A DNA stretch of 64,000 bases from an uncultured Clostridia bacterium (GCA_944368775.1 CALVXB010000002.1:1-64000); one strand, 5' to 3'; shown: positions 34,523 through 42,889, numbered from the stretch's first letter. Notes: generated by a model from the sequence alone, not told the origin. Translations and numbers: made by a program.

Positions 34523-35155
34523 TCAGGCGTGCAATTCGCGGTGCGCGCGGCGGATGCGCGCGCAGCGCACGGCGGAAAAGACGGCGATCGCCGTCGCCGC
34601 GGCGGCGACGATCGCGCCGATCAGCGCGTACGATTGGATGGAGCAGGCGGGGTTGCCGCTGCAATACACGGGCAGGATCTGCGAGCCGTTCATCGCCACG
34701 CCCACCGCAAAGCAGGCGCAAAGCAGCGCGAGCGCGGCGGCGGGCAGGGCGATGTCGAGGGCGTACAGGCTGCGGTTGCCCGTCGCCAGCCGCACGACGG
34801 GCAGCGCGATGGCGAGCACGCACACGATCGCCGCCGTCAAAGTCAGCGCGCCCAGCGCGTCGCAGTAGTCCTGCGCGTAGTAGTAAAAGGGCACGGAGAT
34901 GTCGCCGTAGACGGGCGCGGTCGAGCTGTACCCGCCCGTCAGCGCCGCCAGCGCGAAGGAAAATCCGCTCACGTGCACCTCGACGCCGTAATCTGTGTTG
35001 TACACCTGCGCCCAATCAAAAAAGAAGCACAGCAGCAGCGCGACGCCCGCCGCGATCGCTGCGATGTCCAGCGGACGCAGGGCGCGCAGGTCCTTTTCAA
35101 GTTGTTTGCGGCGCGCCTCTTCCAGCCGCCGCTGTTTGTCCGATTTATTCGCCAT
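34523..35155 (-). CDS. Hypothetical membrane protein at the end of the zinc operon
   Basis: 210 residues. The N-terminus is charged and helical (MANKSDKQRRLEEARRKQLE, cytoplasmic), followed by four hydrophobic segments. The extracytoplasmic loop between helices one and two is Tyr/Gly/Ser-rich. A second loop carries two cysteines (PVYCSGNPACSIQ). No family was recognised. AAGGAG overlaps the stop of the upstream lipoprotein gene nine bases away, so it is the last gene of the znu operon; a link to zinc is by position only. Confidence 0.6.
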   Translation of the reverse strand: MANKSDKQRRLEEARRKQLEKDLRALRPLDIAAIAAGVALLLCFFFDWAQVYNTDYGVEVHVSGFSFALAALTGGYSSTAPVYGDISVPFYYYAQDYCDALGALTLTAAIVCVLAIALPVVRLATGNRSLYALDIALPAAALALLCACFAVGVAMNGSQILPVYCSGNPACSIQSYALIGAIVAAAATAIAVFSAVRCARIRRAHRELHA

Positions 35156-35164
35156 AAATACTCC

Positions 35165-35692
35165 TTATTTTGTCACATAGTAGTGCAGCCCGCTGTAATC
35201 CTCGATCTCCGCGATCGAAGAGGCGGTAAATGTCAAAAACGAGATGGTCTCGACGGTGCTCTCGTCGATCTCCCCGCTCTCGGTATAGGCGTGGATGCGG
35301 ATGTCCGTCTTTTGCGCAGAGGGGATGGTGCCCGTCACGTGGATCCACGCCTTGTCGTTGGTGTCCTCGCTCTGGTTTATCGGCTGCGGGATGTCGCCGT
35401 CGTATTCGAGCAAAAACCCGATCACCGTGTCGTTGCCGCATTGGCAGCCGTACTCGGCAGAGCACTTGCGCACCCCGCACACATGCACGTTGCCCTCCAC
35501 GTCGGTCAGGTGGTAGACGAAGCAGTCGTACTCGATGTGCTTGTTCACATACTGTTCGGGGTAGTACTGCATGTTGGTCATCACGAGGAAGAAGGTGTCT
35601 TCATTGAGCACATAGCTGTCCGTGCCGCAGCCGGCAAAGGCAAAGGCGAGGCAGGCGAGCGCGAGGAAGGCGCACACAAGTTTGCGTTTCAT
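35165..35692 (-). CDS. Lipoprotein of the zinc-uptake operon, possible DUF1980-like fold
   Basis: 175 residues. The signal peptide has a lipobox (AFAFAGC, Cys about 22). The mature part has KHIEYDCFVYHLTD, four cysteines in CGVRKCSAEYGCQC, then KAWIHVTGTI. The order (strand-rich start, Cys cluster, W-x-x-V-x-G-T) recalls the C-terminal OB-like domain of YcgQ/TIGR03943 proteins linked to zinc in other Firmicutes, but that is only pattern resemblance. It overlaps znuB by four bases. A cell-surface zinc-handling partner of ZnuA is a reasonable guess. Confidence 0.6.
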   Translation of the reverse strand: MKRKLVCAFLALACLAFAFAGCGTDSYVLNEDTFFLVMTNMQYYPEQYVNKHIEYDCFVYHLTDVEGNVHVCGVRKCSAEYGCQCGNDTVIGFLLEYDGDIPQPINQSEDTNDKAWIHVTGTIPSAQKTDIRIHAYTESGEIDESTVETISFLTFTASSIAEIEDYSGLHYYVTK

Positions 35693-36546
35693 GCGGTCTT
35701 TTTCCTCCTTCCCAAAATCAGTCCGACGAGGAAGAACGCGCCGAAGGCGACGATGTCCGCCGCGACGATGGTCGAGCCGACGGGCGTGCTCCACACGATG
35801 GAGGCGAGGATGCCCAGCACGGCGCAGCATACCGAGAGAACGGCCGAGCAGATCACGACGGCGCGGAAGTTTTTGAAGACGCGCATCGCCGCGAGCGCGG
35901 GGAAGATGACCAGCGCCGAGATGAGCAGCGAGCCGACCAGCTCCATCGCCAGCACGATGATGACGGCGATGATCGCGGCGATGGCGATGTTGTGCGCCCG
36001 CGTCCGCACGCCCGTCGCGCGGGCGAACGTCTCGTCGAAGGTGACGGCGAAGATCTTGTTGTAAAAAAAGATGTACAGCAGGATGACGGCGACGGATATG
36101 GCGGCGCACAGCCACACCTCCGTCTGCGTCAGCGTCAAAATGGACGTCGTGCCGAACAGCACGGTGCAAACGTCGCCGGCGAGGTTTGACGAGGGGGTAA
36201 AGATGTTGAGCAGCAGGTAGCCGACGGCGAGCGCGCCGACGGAGATCATCGCGACGGCGGCGTCCCCCATGATGCGCGCCTTGGTGCCGCCGCGCAGCAG
36301 CAATATGGCGCACAGCACGGTGACGGGCAGCACGATGACGATGTCGTTGGTCAGCCCCACGATGCCGGCCACCGCCATCGCGCCGAAGGCGACGTGCGAG
36401 AGGCCGTCTCCGATAAAGGAGTAGCGCTTGAGCACGAGCGTCACGCCGAGCAGAGAAGAGCACAGCGCGATGAGCACGCCCACGATCAGCGCGTATTGTA
36501 CGAAGGGAAACTGTAAGTATTGCCCCAATGTCTCAAAGATGTTCAT
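35689..36546 (-). CDS. znuB: Zinc/manganese ABC transporter permease (ZnuB type)
   Basis: 285 residues with eight to nine hydrophobic helices, ABC-3 family. The segment SFIGDGLSHVAFGAMAVAG near residue 42 is the conserved 'GxxxSH-x-x-x-G' motif of metal permeases, and ALVIFPALAAMRVFKNFRAV near residue 225 is the coupling region. It forms the membrane channel for Zn(II) (or Mn) passed from the binding protein. The start overlaps the upstream ATPase gene by 14 bases, and the stop overlaps the lipoprotein start. The gene order znuA-znuC-znuB is usual. Confidence 0.9.
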   Translation of the reverse strand: MNIFETLGQYLQFPFVQYALIVGVLIALCSSLLGVTLVLKRYSFIGDGLSHVAFGAMAVAGIVGLTNDIVIVLPVTVLCAILLLRGGTKARIMGDAAVAMISVGALAVGYLLLNIFTPSSNLAGDVCTVLFGTTSILTLTQTEVWLCAAISVAVILLYIFFYNKIFAVTFDETFARATGVRTRAHNIAIAAIIAVIIVLAMELVGSLLISALVIFPALAAMRVFKNFRAVVICSAVLSVCCAVLGILASIVWSTPVGSTIVAADIVAFGAFFLVGLILGRRKKTA

Positions 36547-37240
36547 GTCCGCCTCCGAATGCGCGCCCCGCGCCGCCCTGCTGCAAAAACGCCTGCTTGC
36601 TCCCGAAGAAGATCTCCTTCCCCACAAACAGCACCTTGTTCGCGTACTGCACCGCCGCCTCTACGTCGTGCGACACCATCAGCACGGTGATGCCCTGTTC
36701 GGCGTTCAGCCGCTCGATCAGCGCGTACATCTCCTTTGTCGCGACGACGTCCAGCCCCGCGACCGGCTCGTCGAGCAGCAGCATCTTGTGCGAGGCGCAC
36801 ACGGCGCGCGCCAGCAGCACACGCTGCTGCTGCCCGCCCGAAAGTTCGCGGTAGCAGCGGGCTGCGAGGCCGTCCACGCGCATCATGCGCATCGCTTCGG
36901 CGGCGCGCTGCTTCTGCGCGCGGCTGTAAAAGGGCCGCCAGCCGCACCCGTTGAGGCAGCCGGACAGCACCACCTCGCGCACCGACGCGGGAAAGTCGCG
37001 CTGCGTCTGCGTCTGCTGGGGGAGGTAGCCGATCTCGCTGCCGCGCATCCCTTCAAAATACATCTTTCCCGCAAGGGGCGGCTGCAGGTGGAGCAGCGTC
37101 TTCATCAGCGTCGATTTCCCCGCGCCGTTTTCCCCAAAAATGCACACATAGTCTCCCTTTTCCACCGCAAAGTCGATGGGCGGGGCGACGGGCTTGCCTT
37201 CATATCCGACCGAAAGGCCGCTGCAAACGAGCTGCTGCAT
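36533..37240 (-). CDS. znuC: Zinc/manganese ABC transporter ATPase (ZnuC type)
   Basis: 235 residues. Walker A is GENGAGKST, then Q-loop LPQQTQTQ, signature LSGGQQQRVLLARA, Walker B MLLLDEPVAGLD and the switch His in VSHD. The segment IGYLPQQTQTQRDFPASVREVV is typical of metal-type ABC ATPases. It hydrolyses ATP to drive Zn(II) import. I prefer the ATG with GAGG six bases upstream to the in-frame GTG four codons earlier. The gene starts eight bases after the znuA stop. Confidence 0.92.
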   Translation of the reverse strand: MQQLVCSGLSVGYEGKPVAPPIDFAVEKGDYVCIFGENGAGKSTLMKTLLHLQPPLAGKMYFEGMRGSEIGYLPQQTQTQRDFPASVREVVLSGCLNGCGWRPFYSRAQKQRAAEAMRMMRVDGLAARCYRELSGGQQQRVLLARAVCASHKMLLLDEPVAGLDVVATKEMYALIERLNAEQGITVLMVSHDVEAAVQYANKVLFVGKEIFFGSKQAFLQQGGAGRAFGGGHEHL

Positions 37241-37248
37241 GCCGCGCC

Positions 37249-38229
37249 TCACTTTGCCTGCGTGCCCAGCGCCTGCGCCAGGACGGAGAGGTTTTGCTCC
37301 ATCGCGCCGAGGTAGCTCGCGCCCGCCTCGATGTCTTTGCGGGTGACCGATTGCAGCGAGTCCATGGTCAGGATGAGCTGGTCTTTATCGGCGGTGTTGT
37401 CGCGGATGGTCGCGGCGATGTTGGTGCCGCTCCCCTCGATGGTCAAAATGGCGGGCAGACCGAGCTCGTCCACCTTCTCCGCCAAAAAGGCGATGGTCGC
37501 AAAGCTCGCCTCCGAGTCGGCCGAGCAGCCCGAAAAGGCCGCGTAATAATGCAGGCCGTAGTCGTGCATCAGGTAGAGGAAGGGGAAGCGGTCGCCGAAC
37601 AGCACGCTGTCGTAGGGGGCGGCGGCGACCGTCTCGGCGTAGCGCGCGTCGAGCGCGGACAGCTCGCTGCAGTAGGCGTCGGCGTTGGCGGCGTATGTAT
37701 CCGCATAGGCAGGGTCGAGCGCGCCCAGCCGATCTGCGATCGCCTGCACGGCCTCCTGCGCGTTGCGCAAAGACAGCCAGATATGCTCGTCCGCCGCGTG
37801 CTCGTGGTCATGGTCGTGCTCGCCTTCCTCCGCGCCCTCGAGCTCCTCCTCTTCGAGCAGGCGGTCCTCCAGCGCGTCGAACAGGCACAGCACCTCGCGG
37901 TCTGTATTCTGCGCGCCCTGCAGCGCGCCCTCCACCCAGCCGTCAGACTCGCCCCCGACGTAGATGAATAAGTCGCAGGTCGAAATGGACGCCACGTCCG
38001 CGACGGTGGGCTGGTAGCTGTGCATATCCGTGCCGCTGTCTTGTAAAAGTTTGACGTCAAAGCGCTCTTCCTGCTCGCCCAAAACGGCGCGCACCCAGTC
38101 ATATTCGGCAAAGACGGTGCAGACGATCGATCGCCCCTGCGTTTCTCCTGCCGTGCCCGCGCACCCGGCCAAAGCCAGCGCGCCCAGCGCAAATACGATC
38201 GCGCCCATCAGCGCGAAAAACTTTTTCAT
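37249..38229 (-). CDS. znuA: Zinc-binding lipoprotein (ZnuA type)
   Basis: 326 residues. The lipobox is LALAGC (Cys about 21). The ligand motif is MHSYQPTVAD. An acidic/His-rich loop, GEHDHDHEHAADEHIW, sits in the middle as in zinc-specific ZnuA proteins, and FGDRFPFLYLMHDYG and ILTIEGSGTN follow. It captures extracellular Zn(II) and delivers it to ZnuB. AAGGAG precedes the ATG. The 353-bp gap upstream contains a repeat and no obvious promoter, so transcription may come from 38951. Confidence 0.92.
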   Translation of the reverse strand: MKKFFALMGAIVFALGALALAGCAGTAGETQGRSIVCTVFAEYDWVRAVLGEQEERFDVKLLQDSGTDMHSYQPTVADVASISTCDLFIYVGGESDGWVEGALQGAQNTDREVLCLFDALEDRLLEEEELEGAEEGEHDHDHEHAADEHIWLSLRNAQEAVQAIADRLGALDPAYADTYAANADAYCSELSALDARYAETVAAAPYDSVLFGDRFPFLYLMHDYGLHYYAAFSGCSADSEASFATIAFLAEKVDELGLPAILTIEGSGTNIAATIRDNTADKDQLILTMDSLQSVTRKDIEAGASYLGAMEQNLSVLAQALGTQAK

Positions 38230-38582
38230 GGTATAAAAAATCTCCTTCGCAATCAAATCGACGTATGCGGCCGTGCAGCTTCGCGCGCAAAAGGGCGCGC
38301 CGCAGCCAAAGAGAGCCGGCGCCCCGCGCAGTACCGCAGGCCGCAGCGGCTCCGGTTTGCGCAAAAGGGCGCGCCGCAGCCGAGTGTGGCTGCCCGCCCC
38401 GCGCAGTGCCGCAGGCCGCAGAAGGGGCGCGCCCCGCTCGTTTTTGCGCGGCGTCCACCCCGAAAGGGCATGAAAAAAACAAGGGCATCTTTCCGCGCAC
38501 GCCAAAAAAGCCGTTTTCAGGCGTACGCAAAAAAGGCCGAATTGCAAAATTCAGCGTGACCCTTGTCTGTTTCTGCGTCGAT
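38230..38582 (-). other. Gap inside the zinc operon with a 62-bp direct repeat
   Basis: 353 bp between the small Cys protein and znuA. It holds a direct repeat (38285-38346 and 38359-38420). No convincing coding sequence and no clear Zur-like palindrome were seen. Confidence 0.6.
38285..38420. repeat. 62-bp imperfect direct repeat, period 74
   Basis: Both copies begin GCGCAAAAGGGCGCGCCGCA and end in GCAGGCCGCAG, with CCCCGCGCAGT(A/G)CCGCAGG in the second half. The middle 12-15 bases differ. Two GGCGCGCC sites are included. Confidence 0.8.
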
Positions 38583-38879
38583 TCAATTGGTCAGGAGATC
38601 GCACCGCGTCACGGGCGTAGGTTCCGCCTGTCCGGAGGTATGTTCCTTGCGAAGCACGAGGCACACCGCAAGCAGCGTGCCGACGGTGACGGCCGCGGCC
38701 GCCGCCTTCTTGGCGCCGCCGCTCACCTCTTCCGCCGTCTGCAGGACGGCGCAGATCTTACACTCGTCGCCCGTACACTCGTGGTCGGTGTTTGCTGCGA
38801 TGTAGTCGAGGGAGAATGCGAGCGAAATGACGAACAAAATGACCAGCAGCAGGCCGATCGCCGCGCGGTTGGCTTTCAT
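38583..38879 (-). CDS. Small membrane protein with Cys/His motif, first gene of the zinc operon
   Basis: 98 residues. The N-terminal helix (AAIGLLLVILFVISLAFSLDYIAA) is followed by DHECTGDECKIC, a H-x-C-x4-C-x2-C cluster suited to metal binding, then a second hydrophobic stretch (AAAAAVTVGTLLAVCLVL). Similar small H-C-x-x-C proteins occur near metal transporters in Clostridia as far as I recall; function is unknown. The ATG six bases after AGGAGG is chosen over the GTG two codons before. Its own promoter is at 38924-38951. It may present or sense zinc at the membrane. Confidence 0.65.
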   Translation of the reverse strand: MKANRAAIGLLLVILFVISLAFSLDYIAANTDHECTGDECKICAVLQTAEEVSGGAKKAAAAAVTVGTLLAVCLVLRKEHTSGQAEPTPVTRCDLLTN

Positions 38880-38923
38880 ATGCACCCTCCTTTTGCGACA
38901 CTATCGCACTTTTTTCGCCTTCC

Positions 38924-38951
38924 ATTATAGCGCAAAATATTTTTTTGTCAA
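38924..38951 (-). promoter_or_regulatory. Promoter of the zinc operon
   Basis: On the minus strand, TTGACA (38951-38946), 16-bp spacer, TATAAT (38929-38924). The inverted repeat TGCGA-CACTA-TCGCA lies between it and the ribosome site and may be an operator. Confidence 0.85.
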
Positions 38952-39165
38952 GAAAATGGATGTGAAAATTTTGTCACAAACCGCGCCGCAGCCTTCGCCC
39001 GGCCGCCTATTTTCCTCGCCGCCCGCCCCTTCGCCCGCCCGCGCGCGATCCCTTTTATAGGGGAGAACGAACGCACCCCCGCCGCCGGCGGGAGGGGCGG
39101 CTCCCGCACAAAAATTTTTTTCGGGCGGCAAAAATGGGTAAAAAAATAGAAAAAATGCGGCAAAG

Positions 39166-39189
39166 CGGCCCCGCCGCAGGGCGGGGCCG
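39166..39189 (-). terminator. Terminator of the alcohol dehydrogenase-tetR operon
   Basis: 10-bp stem, CGGCCCCGCC with its complement around a four-base loop, just beyond the tetR stop. On the minus strand a T-rich tract follows a few bases later. Confidence 0.7.
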
Positions 39190-39201
39190 GGGGTTTTTGC
39201 A

Positions 39202-39819
39202 TTACAAAAAGGGGCGCACCAGCTTTTCGACGAGCGCGCCGGCGATCTCGCCGACCGAAAAACTGCGGTGCGGCATGCCCGCGATCTCCATCGCCTTCCG
39301 CTGCTTTTGCGTCGCCTCCGTGTACGGCCACACGCCGAACAAAAAGGGGTAAAAGGCGTAGATGAACTGCTGCGCGTCCTCCGCCGTACAGCGCGGAAAG
39401 TGCCGCCGCAGGCAGCGCTCCATCGCCTGCATCGAGGACAGGTACGCCCGTTTGAACTGCACCAGCGCCTCCAAACTGCTGCCCGCCTCCATGTCGTAGA
39501 GGTTCATCGAAAGCAACTTGAGCATGCGCCGCCGCCGTTCGAGCAGCGCCGCAAATGCGGCGGGGAAGGAGGCGGCGTCGGGCGCGTCCAGCGCGTCGAG
39601 GTCGGCCGCCCACGCGGCGTACTCCCGCTCGAGCAGGGCGAGGAAGATCTCCTCCTTGGTGCGGAAGTAGTTGTAGATAGAAGTGCGGGTAAAGGAAGTA
39701 TTCGCGCCGATCTCGCCCAGCGTGATCTCCTTAAAGGGCTTCACTTCGTACAGCTGCGCGCAGGCGTCGACGATCTCCTCCCGCCGCGCGAGCGCGCGCG
39801 CTTGCGTGATCTTAGGCAT
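39202..39819 (-). CDS. TetR-family transcriptional regulator
   Basis: 205 residues. The TetR DNA-binding domain lies at the N-terminus (RREEIVDACAQLYEVKPFKE, then LGEIGANTSFTRTSIYNYFRTKEEIFL). The ligand-binding half is helical and ends in FSVGEIAGALVEKLVRPF. It is encoded 49 bases downstream of the alcohol dehydrogenase gene on the same strand, and the shared promoter carries two TGACA-N3-TGTCA palindromes. Autoregulated repression of the dehydrogenase by this protein is the simplest reading. Confidence 0.9.
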   Translation of the reverse strand: MPKITQARALARREEIVDACAQLYEVKPFKEITLGEIGANTSFTRTSIYNYFRTKEEIFLALLEREYAAWAADLDALDAPDAASFPAAFAALLERRRRMLKLLSMNLYDMEAGSSLEALVQFKRAYLSSMQAMERCLRRHFPRCTAEDAQQFIYAFYPFLFGVWPYTEATQKQRKAMEIAGMPHRSFSVGEIAGALVEKLVRPFL

Positions 39820-39868
39820 AACGGTCGCTCCGCAGAGCGCTGCTCCCGCCGTGCGGCGGGTGCAGCGC

Positions 39869-41038
39869 TTACAGGCTCTCGCGGAAGATCGCCACGATCT
39901 CGTCGCGGCCGAGCACTTTGTACCCGCCCTTCATGGTGAGAGTCGCGTCCGCGAGCCCCTCGACCATCTCTTCCGTCGCGCCGAGTTCGGAGATGTTCAT
40001 CGCAAGGCCCAGCTCCTTCATCCAGCTCTCCATCGCGGCGAGGCCCTCCTGCGCGACCTGCTCGTCCGTCTTGCCGGCGGCGTCCACGCCCCATACGTTG
40101 ACGGCGAAGCGCTTGAACTTAGGAAGCCCGTAGGGCAGGATGTGGCGGTAGTAGGGCAGGGATACGGCGGCGAGCGTCATGCCGTGCGTCGCGTCCGTGT
40201 ACGCGCCCACCGCCTGGCCGAGCATATGCACCATCCAATCGGTGCTCTTGCCGCAGGCGATCAGCGTGTTCAGCGCCCACGTCGCCGTCCACATGATGTT
40301 GCTGCGCGCCTCGTAGTTGCGCATATCCTTGTTGGCGATGCGGCTGCTGTGCACGACCGAGCGCATCAGTCCCTCGGCGATGTAGTCGCTCGTGTTGTCG
40401 TCCTCGCCCGAAAAGTACTGCTCGCAGATGTGGTTGAAGATGTCGTAGATGCCCGCCACCATCTGGTAGTGGGGCAGGGTAAAGGTGTACGTCGGGTCGA
40501 GCACGGAAAAGCGGGGCATGACGGCCGCGTCCGTAAACACGTGCCCGATCTTCAGCTTGCTCGCGCGGTTGGTGATGACGGAGCCCGCGTTCATCTCCGA
40601 GCCGGTGCCCACCATCGTCAGCACGCAGCCGACGGGCACGATCTCGCAGGTCGGCTCTTCAAAGCGCAAAAAGTACTTGTCCCACGGGTCCTCGTCGCAG
40701 TGCACGGAAACGGCGATCGCTTTGGCGTAGTCGCATACCGAGCCGCCGCCCACCGCCAGCAGCAGGTCCGCCTTGTGTTTGCGCGCGATCTCGAGCCCCT
40801 CGTACACCTTTTCGATGGTCGGGTTGGGCATCACCCCCGAAATTTCCGCGACGTTTTTGCCGTTTTTGGCGAGGATCTCGACCACCTTGTCGTAGATCCC
40901 GTTCTTTTTGATAGAGCCGCCGCCGTAGATGAGTACGACGTTTTTGCCGTATTTGGGCAGCTCGGCGTTCAGGTTTTCAATGGCGCCCTCGCCGAAGTAC
41001 AGGCGGGTCGGGTTGCAGTAAGAGAAGTTTCCGAGCAT
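39869..41038 (-). CDS. Iron-containing alcohol dehydrogenase (BdhA/YqhD type)
   Basis: 389 residues. The Rossmann part has VVLIYGGGSIKKNGIYD and the GGGSVCDYAKA dinucleotide loop. Metal ligands fit YqhD: Asp and His in GIYDIFNHICEQY, His in DATHGM and His in YYRHILP. Proteins of this group reduce aldehydes such as butyraldehyde or methylglyoxal with NADPH, which would be detoxification or fermentation. The ATG is preceded by GGAGG. The TetR gene and paired operators suggest induction by an aldehyde or alcohol. Confidence 0.93.
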   Translation of the reverse strand: MLGNFSYCNPTRLYFGEGAIENLNAELPKYGKNVVLIYGGGSIKKNGIYDKVVEILAKNGKNVAEISGVMPNPTIEKVYEGLEIARKHKADLLLAVGGGSVCDYAKAIAVSVHCDEDPWDKYFLRFEEPTCEIVPVGCVLTMVGTGSEMNAGSVITNRASKLKIGHVFTDAAVMPRFSVLDPTYTFTLPHYQMVAGIYDIFNHICEQYFSGEDDNTSDYIAEGLMRSVVHSSRIANKDMRNYEARSNIMWTATWALNTLIACGKSTDWMVHMLGQAVGAYTDATHGMTLAAVSLPYYRHILPYGLPKFKRFAVNVWGVDAAGKTDEQVAQEGLAAMESWMKELGLAMNISELGATEEMVEGLADATLTMKGGYKVLGRDEIVAIFRESL

Positions 41039-41071
41039 AGAACTTTCCTCCGTTTTGGTCTCGTTTTTATT

Positions 41072-41086
41072 CTGACACGCTGTCAG
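41072..41086 (-). promoter_or_regulatory. TetR-type operator 1 (CTGACACGCTGTCAG)
   Basis: Perfect 15-bp palindrome (arms CTGACA/TGTCAG, spacer CGC), between the -10 and the start codon of the alcohol dehydrogenase. Confidence 0.8.
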
Positions 41087-41093
41087 TATTTTT

Positions 41094-41122
41094 AGTATAG
41101 CACAAAACTGACAAGTTGTCAA
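41094..41122 (-). promoter_or_regulatory. Promoter of the alcohol dehydrogenase-tetR operon
   Basis: On the minus strand, TTGACA (41122-41117), 17-bp spacer, TATACT (41099-41094). The -35 is part of operator 2. Confidence 0.88.
41109..41121 (-). promoter_or_regulatory. TetR-type operator 2 (TGACAAGTTGTCA)
   Basis: TGACA-AGT-TGTCA, with the same arms and spacer length as operator 1, centres 36 bp apart. It covers the -35 box, so a bound repressor would block RNA polymerase. Confidence 0.8.
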
Positions 41123-41239
41123 TGCTTTTTTCTTCCTTTTGTGAAGAAGGCGCGCGTCGGGCGGCGGGGGCTGTCCTTTGCGCGGCTGCGCCGGCGGCCT
41201 GCCCCGCTGCGGGCGGAGGGCGGGGGCGGAAAAGGAAAA

Positions 41240-41259
41240 TCGTTCAAAAAAATGAACGA
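41240..41259 (+). promoter_or_regulatory. Operator-like inverted repeat before the isomerase gene
   Basis: TCGTTCA-AAAAAA-TGAACGA, seven-base perfect arms, about 50 bases before the TATAAT at 41311. Confidence 0.5.
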
Positions 41260-41358
41260 AAGTGCTTAAAATCGATACAGCCGTGCCTTTCTTTTTGCGC
41301 CCGCCCGCCTTATAATAGAGGCAGAAAAATATCGCATATCGGCAGGAGGAATTTAGCG

Positions 41359-42852
41359 ATGAACAACATTCCCACCATCAAGGTCGGCATCGTCGCCGTC
41401 TCGCGCGACTGCTTCCCCGAAAGCCTTTCGGTCAACCGTCGCGCGGCGCTGGTCAGGGCGTATGCAGAAAAGTACGCCGCTTCGGATATTTACGAGTGCC
41501 CCGTGTGCATCGTCGAGAGCGAAGTGCAGGCCATGCAGGCGCTCGAAGACGTCAAGGCGGCGGGCTGCAACGCCCTCGCCGTGTACCTCGGCAACTTCGG
41601 GCCGGAAATTTCGGAGACGCTGCTCGCGCAAAAGTGGAGCGAGCAGACGGGCTGCCCCGTCATGTTCTGCGCCGCGGCGGAGGAGAACACCGCCGTGCTC
41701 AAAGACGACCGCGGCGACGCCTACTGCGGCATGCTCAACGCAAGCTACAACCTCAAATTGCGCGGCGTCAAGGCGTACATCCCCGCCTACCCCGTCGGCA
41801 CCGCCGCCGAATGTGCCGACATGATCCGCGCCTTTATCCCCGTGGCGCGCGCCCTCGTCGGCATGAAGGACTTGAAGATCTTTTCCTTCGGCCCCCGCCC
41901 GCAAAACTTTATGGCCTGCAACGCGCCCATCCAACAGCTGTACAACATGGGCGTCGAAGTCGAAGAAAACTCCGAGCTCGACCTGTTCGAGGCCTTTCAC
42001 AAGCATAGCGGCGACGCGCGCATCCCCGCCGTCGCGGCGGACATGGCAAAGGAGCTGGGCGCGGGCAACAAAAAGCCGGAGATCCTCGCAAAGCTCGCCC
42101 AATACGAGCTGACGCTGCTCGATTGGATCGAACAGCACAAGGGCTGCAAAAAGTACGCGGCGGTCGCCGGCAAGTGCTGGCCCGCCTTCCAGACGCAGTT
42201 CGGCTTCGTGCCCTGCTACGTCAACGCCCGCCTGACCGGCCGCGGCATCCCCGTCTCCTGCGAGGTCGACATCTACGGCGCCCTCTCCGAGTACATCGGC
42301 GCCTGCATCTCCGGCGAGTCGGTCACCCTGCTCGACATCAACAACACCGTCCCCAAGGACATCTTCGACGCCGACATCGCGGGCAAGTTCGCCTACAAGC
42401 ACACGGACACCTTTATGGGCTTCCATTGCGGCAACACCTGCGCCGCCAGGCTGTGCCGCCCCGAAATGCGCAACCAAAAGATCATGGCGCGCTCTCTGCC
42501 CGAAGAGGTCACCAACGGCACCCTCGAGGGGGACATCATGCCCGGCAAGATCACCTTCTACCGCCTGCAGTCGACGGCGGACAACCGCCTGCTCGCCTAC
42601 GTCGCGCAGGGCGAGGTGCTGCCCGTCGCGACCCGCTCCTTCGGCTCCATCGGTATCTTCGCCATCCCCGAAATGGGCCGCTTCTACCGCCACGTCCTCA
42701 TCGAAAACGGCTTCCCGCACCACGGCGCGGTGGCGTTCGGGCACTTCGGCGGCGCACTCTTCGAGGTGTTCCGCTATCTGGGGGTAGAAAAAGTCGGCTA
42801 CAACCTGCCCGCTTCCCTCCCGTACCCGACCGAAAACCCCTTTGCAATGTAA
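41359..42852 (+). CDS. L-fucose/L-arabinose isomerase-family protein
   Basis: 497 residues, C-terminal FucI-like fold. Conserved acidic and His positions expected to hold Mn(II) are in CEVDIYGALSEY (Glu near 303), LLDINN (Asp near 327) and HHGAVAFGH near the end. Such enzymes turn aldoses into ketoses; family members act on L-fucose, D-arabinose, L-arabinose or other sugars, and the substrate is not clear here. AGGAGGAA precedes the ATG. TATAAT is at 41311. It is monocistronic with a terminator at 42890. Confidence 0.85.
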   Translation: MNNIPTIKVGIVAVSRDCFPESLSVNRRAALVRAYAEKYAASDIYECPVCIVESEVQAMQALEDVKAAGCNALAVYLGNFGPEISETLLAQKWSEQTGCPVMFCAAAEENTAVLKDDRGDAYCGMLNASYNLKLRGVKAYIPAYPVGTAAECADMIRAFIPVARALVGMKDLKIFSFGPRPQNFMACNAPIQQLYNMGVEVEENSELDLFEAFHKHSGDARIPAVAADMAKELGAGNKKPEILAKLAQYELTLLDWIEQHKGCKKYAAVAGKCWPAFQTQFGFVPCYVNARLTGRGIPVSCEVDIYGALSEYIGACISGESVTLLDINNTVPKDIFDADIAGKFAYKHTDTFMGFHCGNTCAARLCRPEMRNQKIMARSLPEEVTNGTLEGDIMPGKITFYRLQSTADNRLLAYVAQGEVLPVATRSFGSIGIFAIPEMGRFYRHVLIENGFPHHGAVAFGHFGGALFEVFRYLGVEKVGYNLPASLPYPTENPFAM

Positions 42853-42889
42853 AAAAGCTCATCCCTCCTTTGCAGGCCATAAAAAAGGG

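Larger units (their letters stand above)
38880..39201. other. Intergenic region between tetR and the zinc operon
   Basis: 322 bp. It holds the zinc-operon promoter and a TGCGA-CACTA-TCGCA inverted repeat (38894-38908) near its start, GC-rich filler, and the tetR terminator at 39166. No gene is visible. Confidence 0.55.
41039..41358. other. Divergent control region between adh and the isomerase gene
   Basis: 320 bp. It holds the adh promoter with two operators on the left, GC-rich filler, and for the isomerase the inverted repeat TCGTTCA-N6-TGAACGA (41240-41259) and TATAAT (41311-41316), the latter without a good -35. No gene is visible. Confidence 0.6.
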
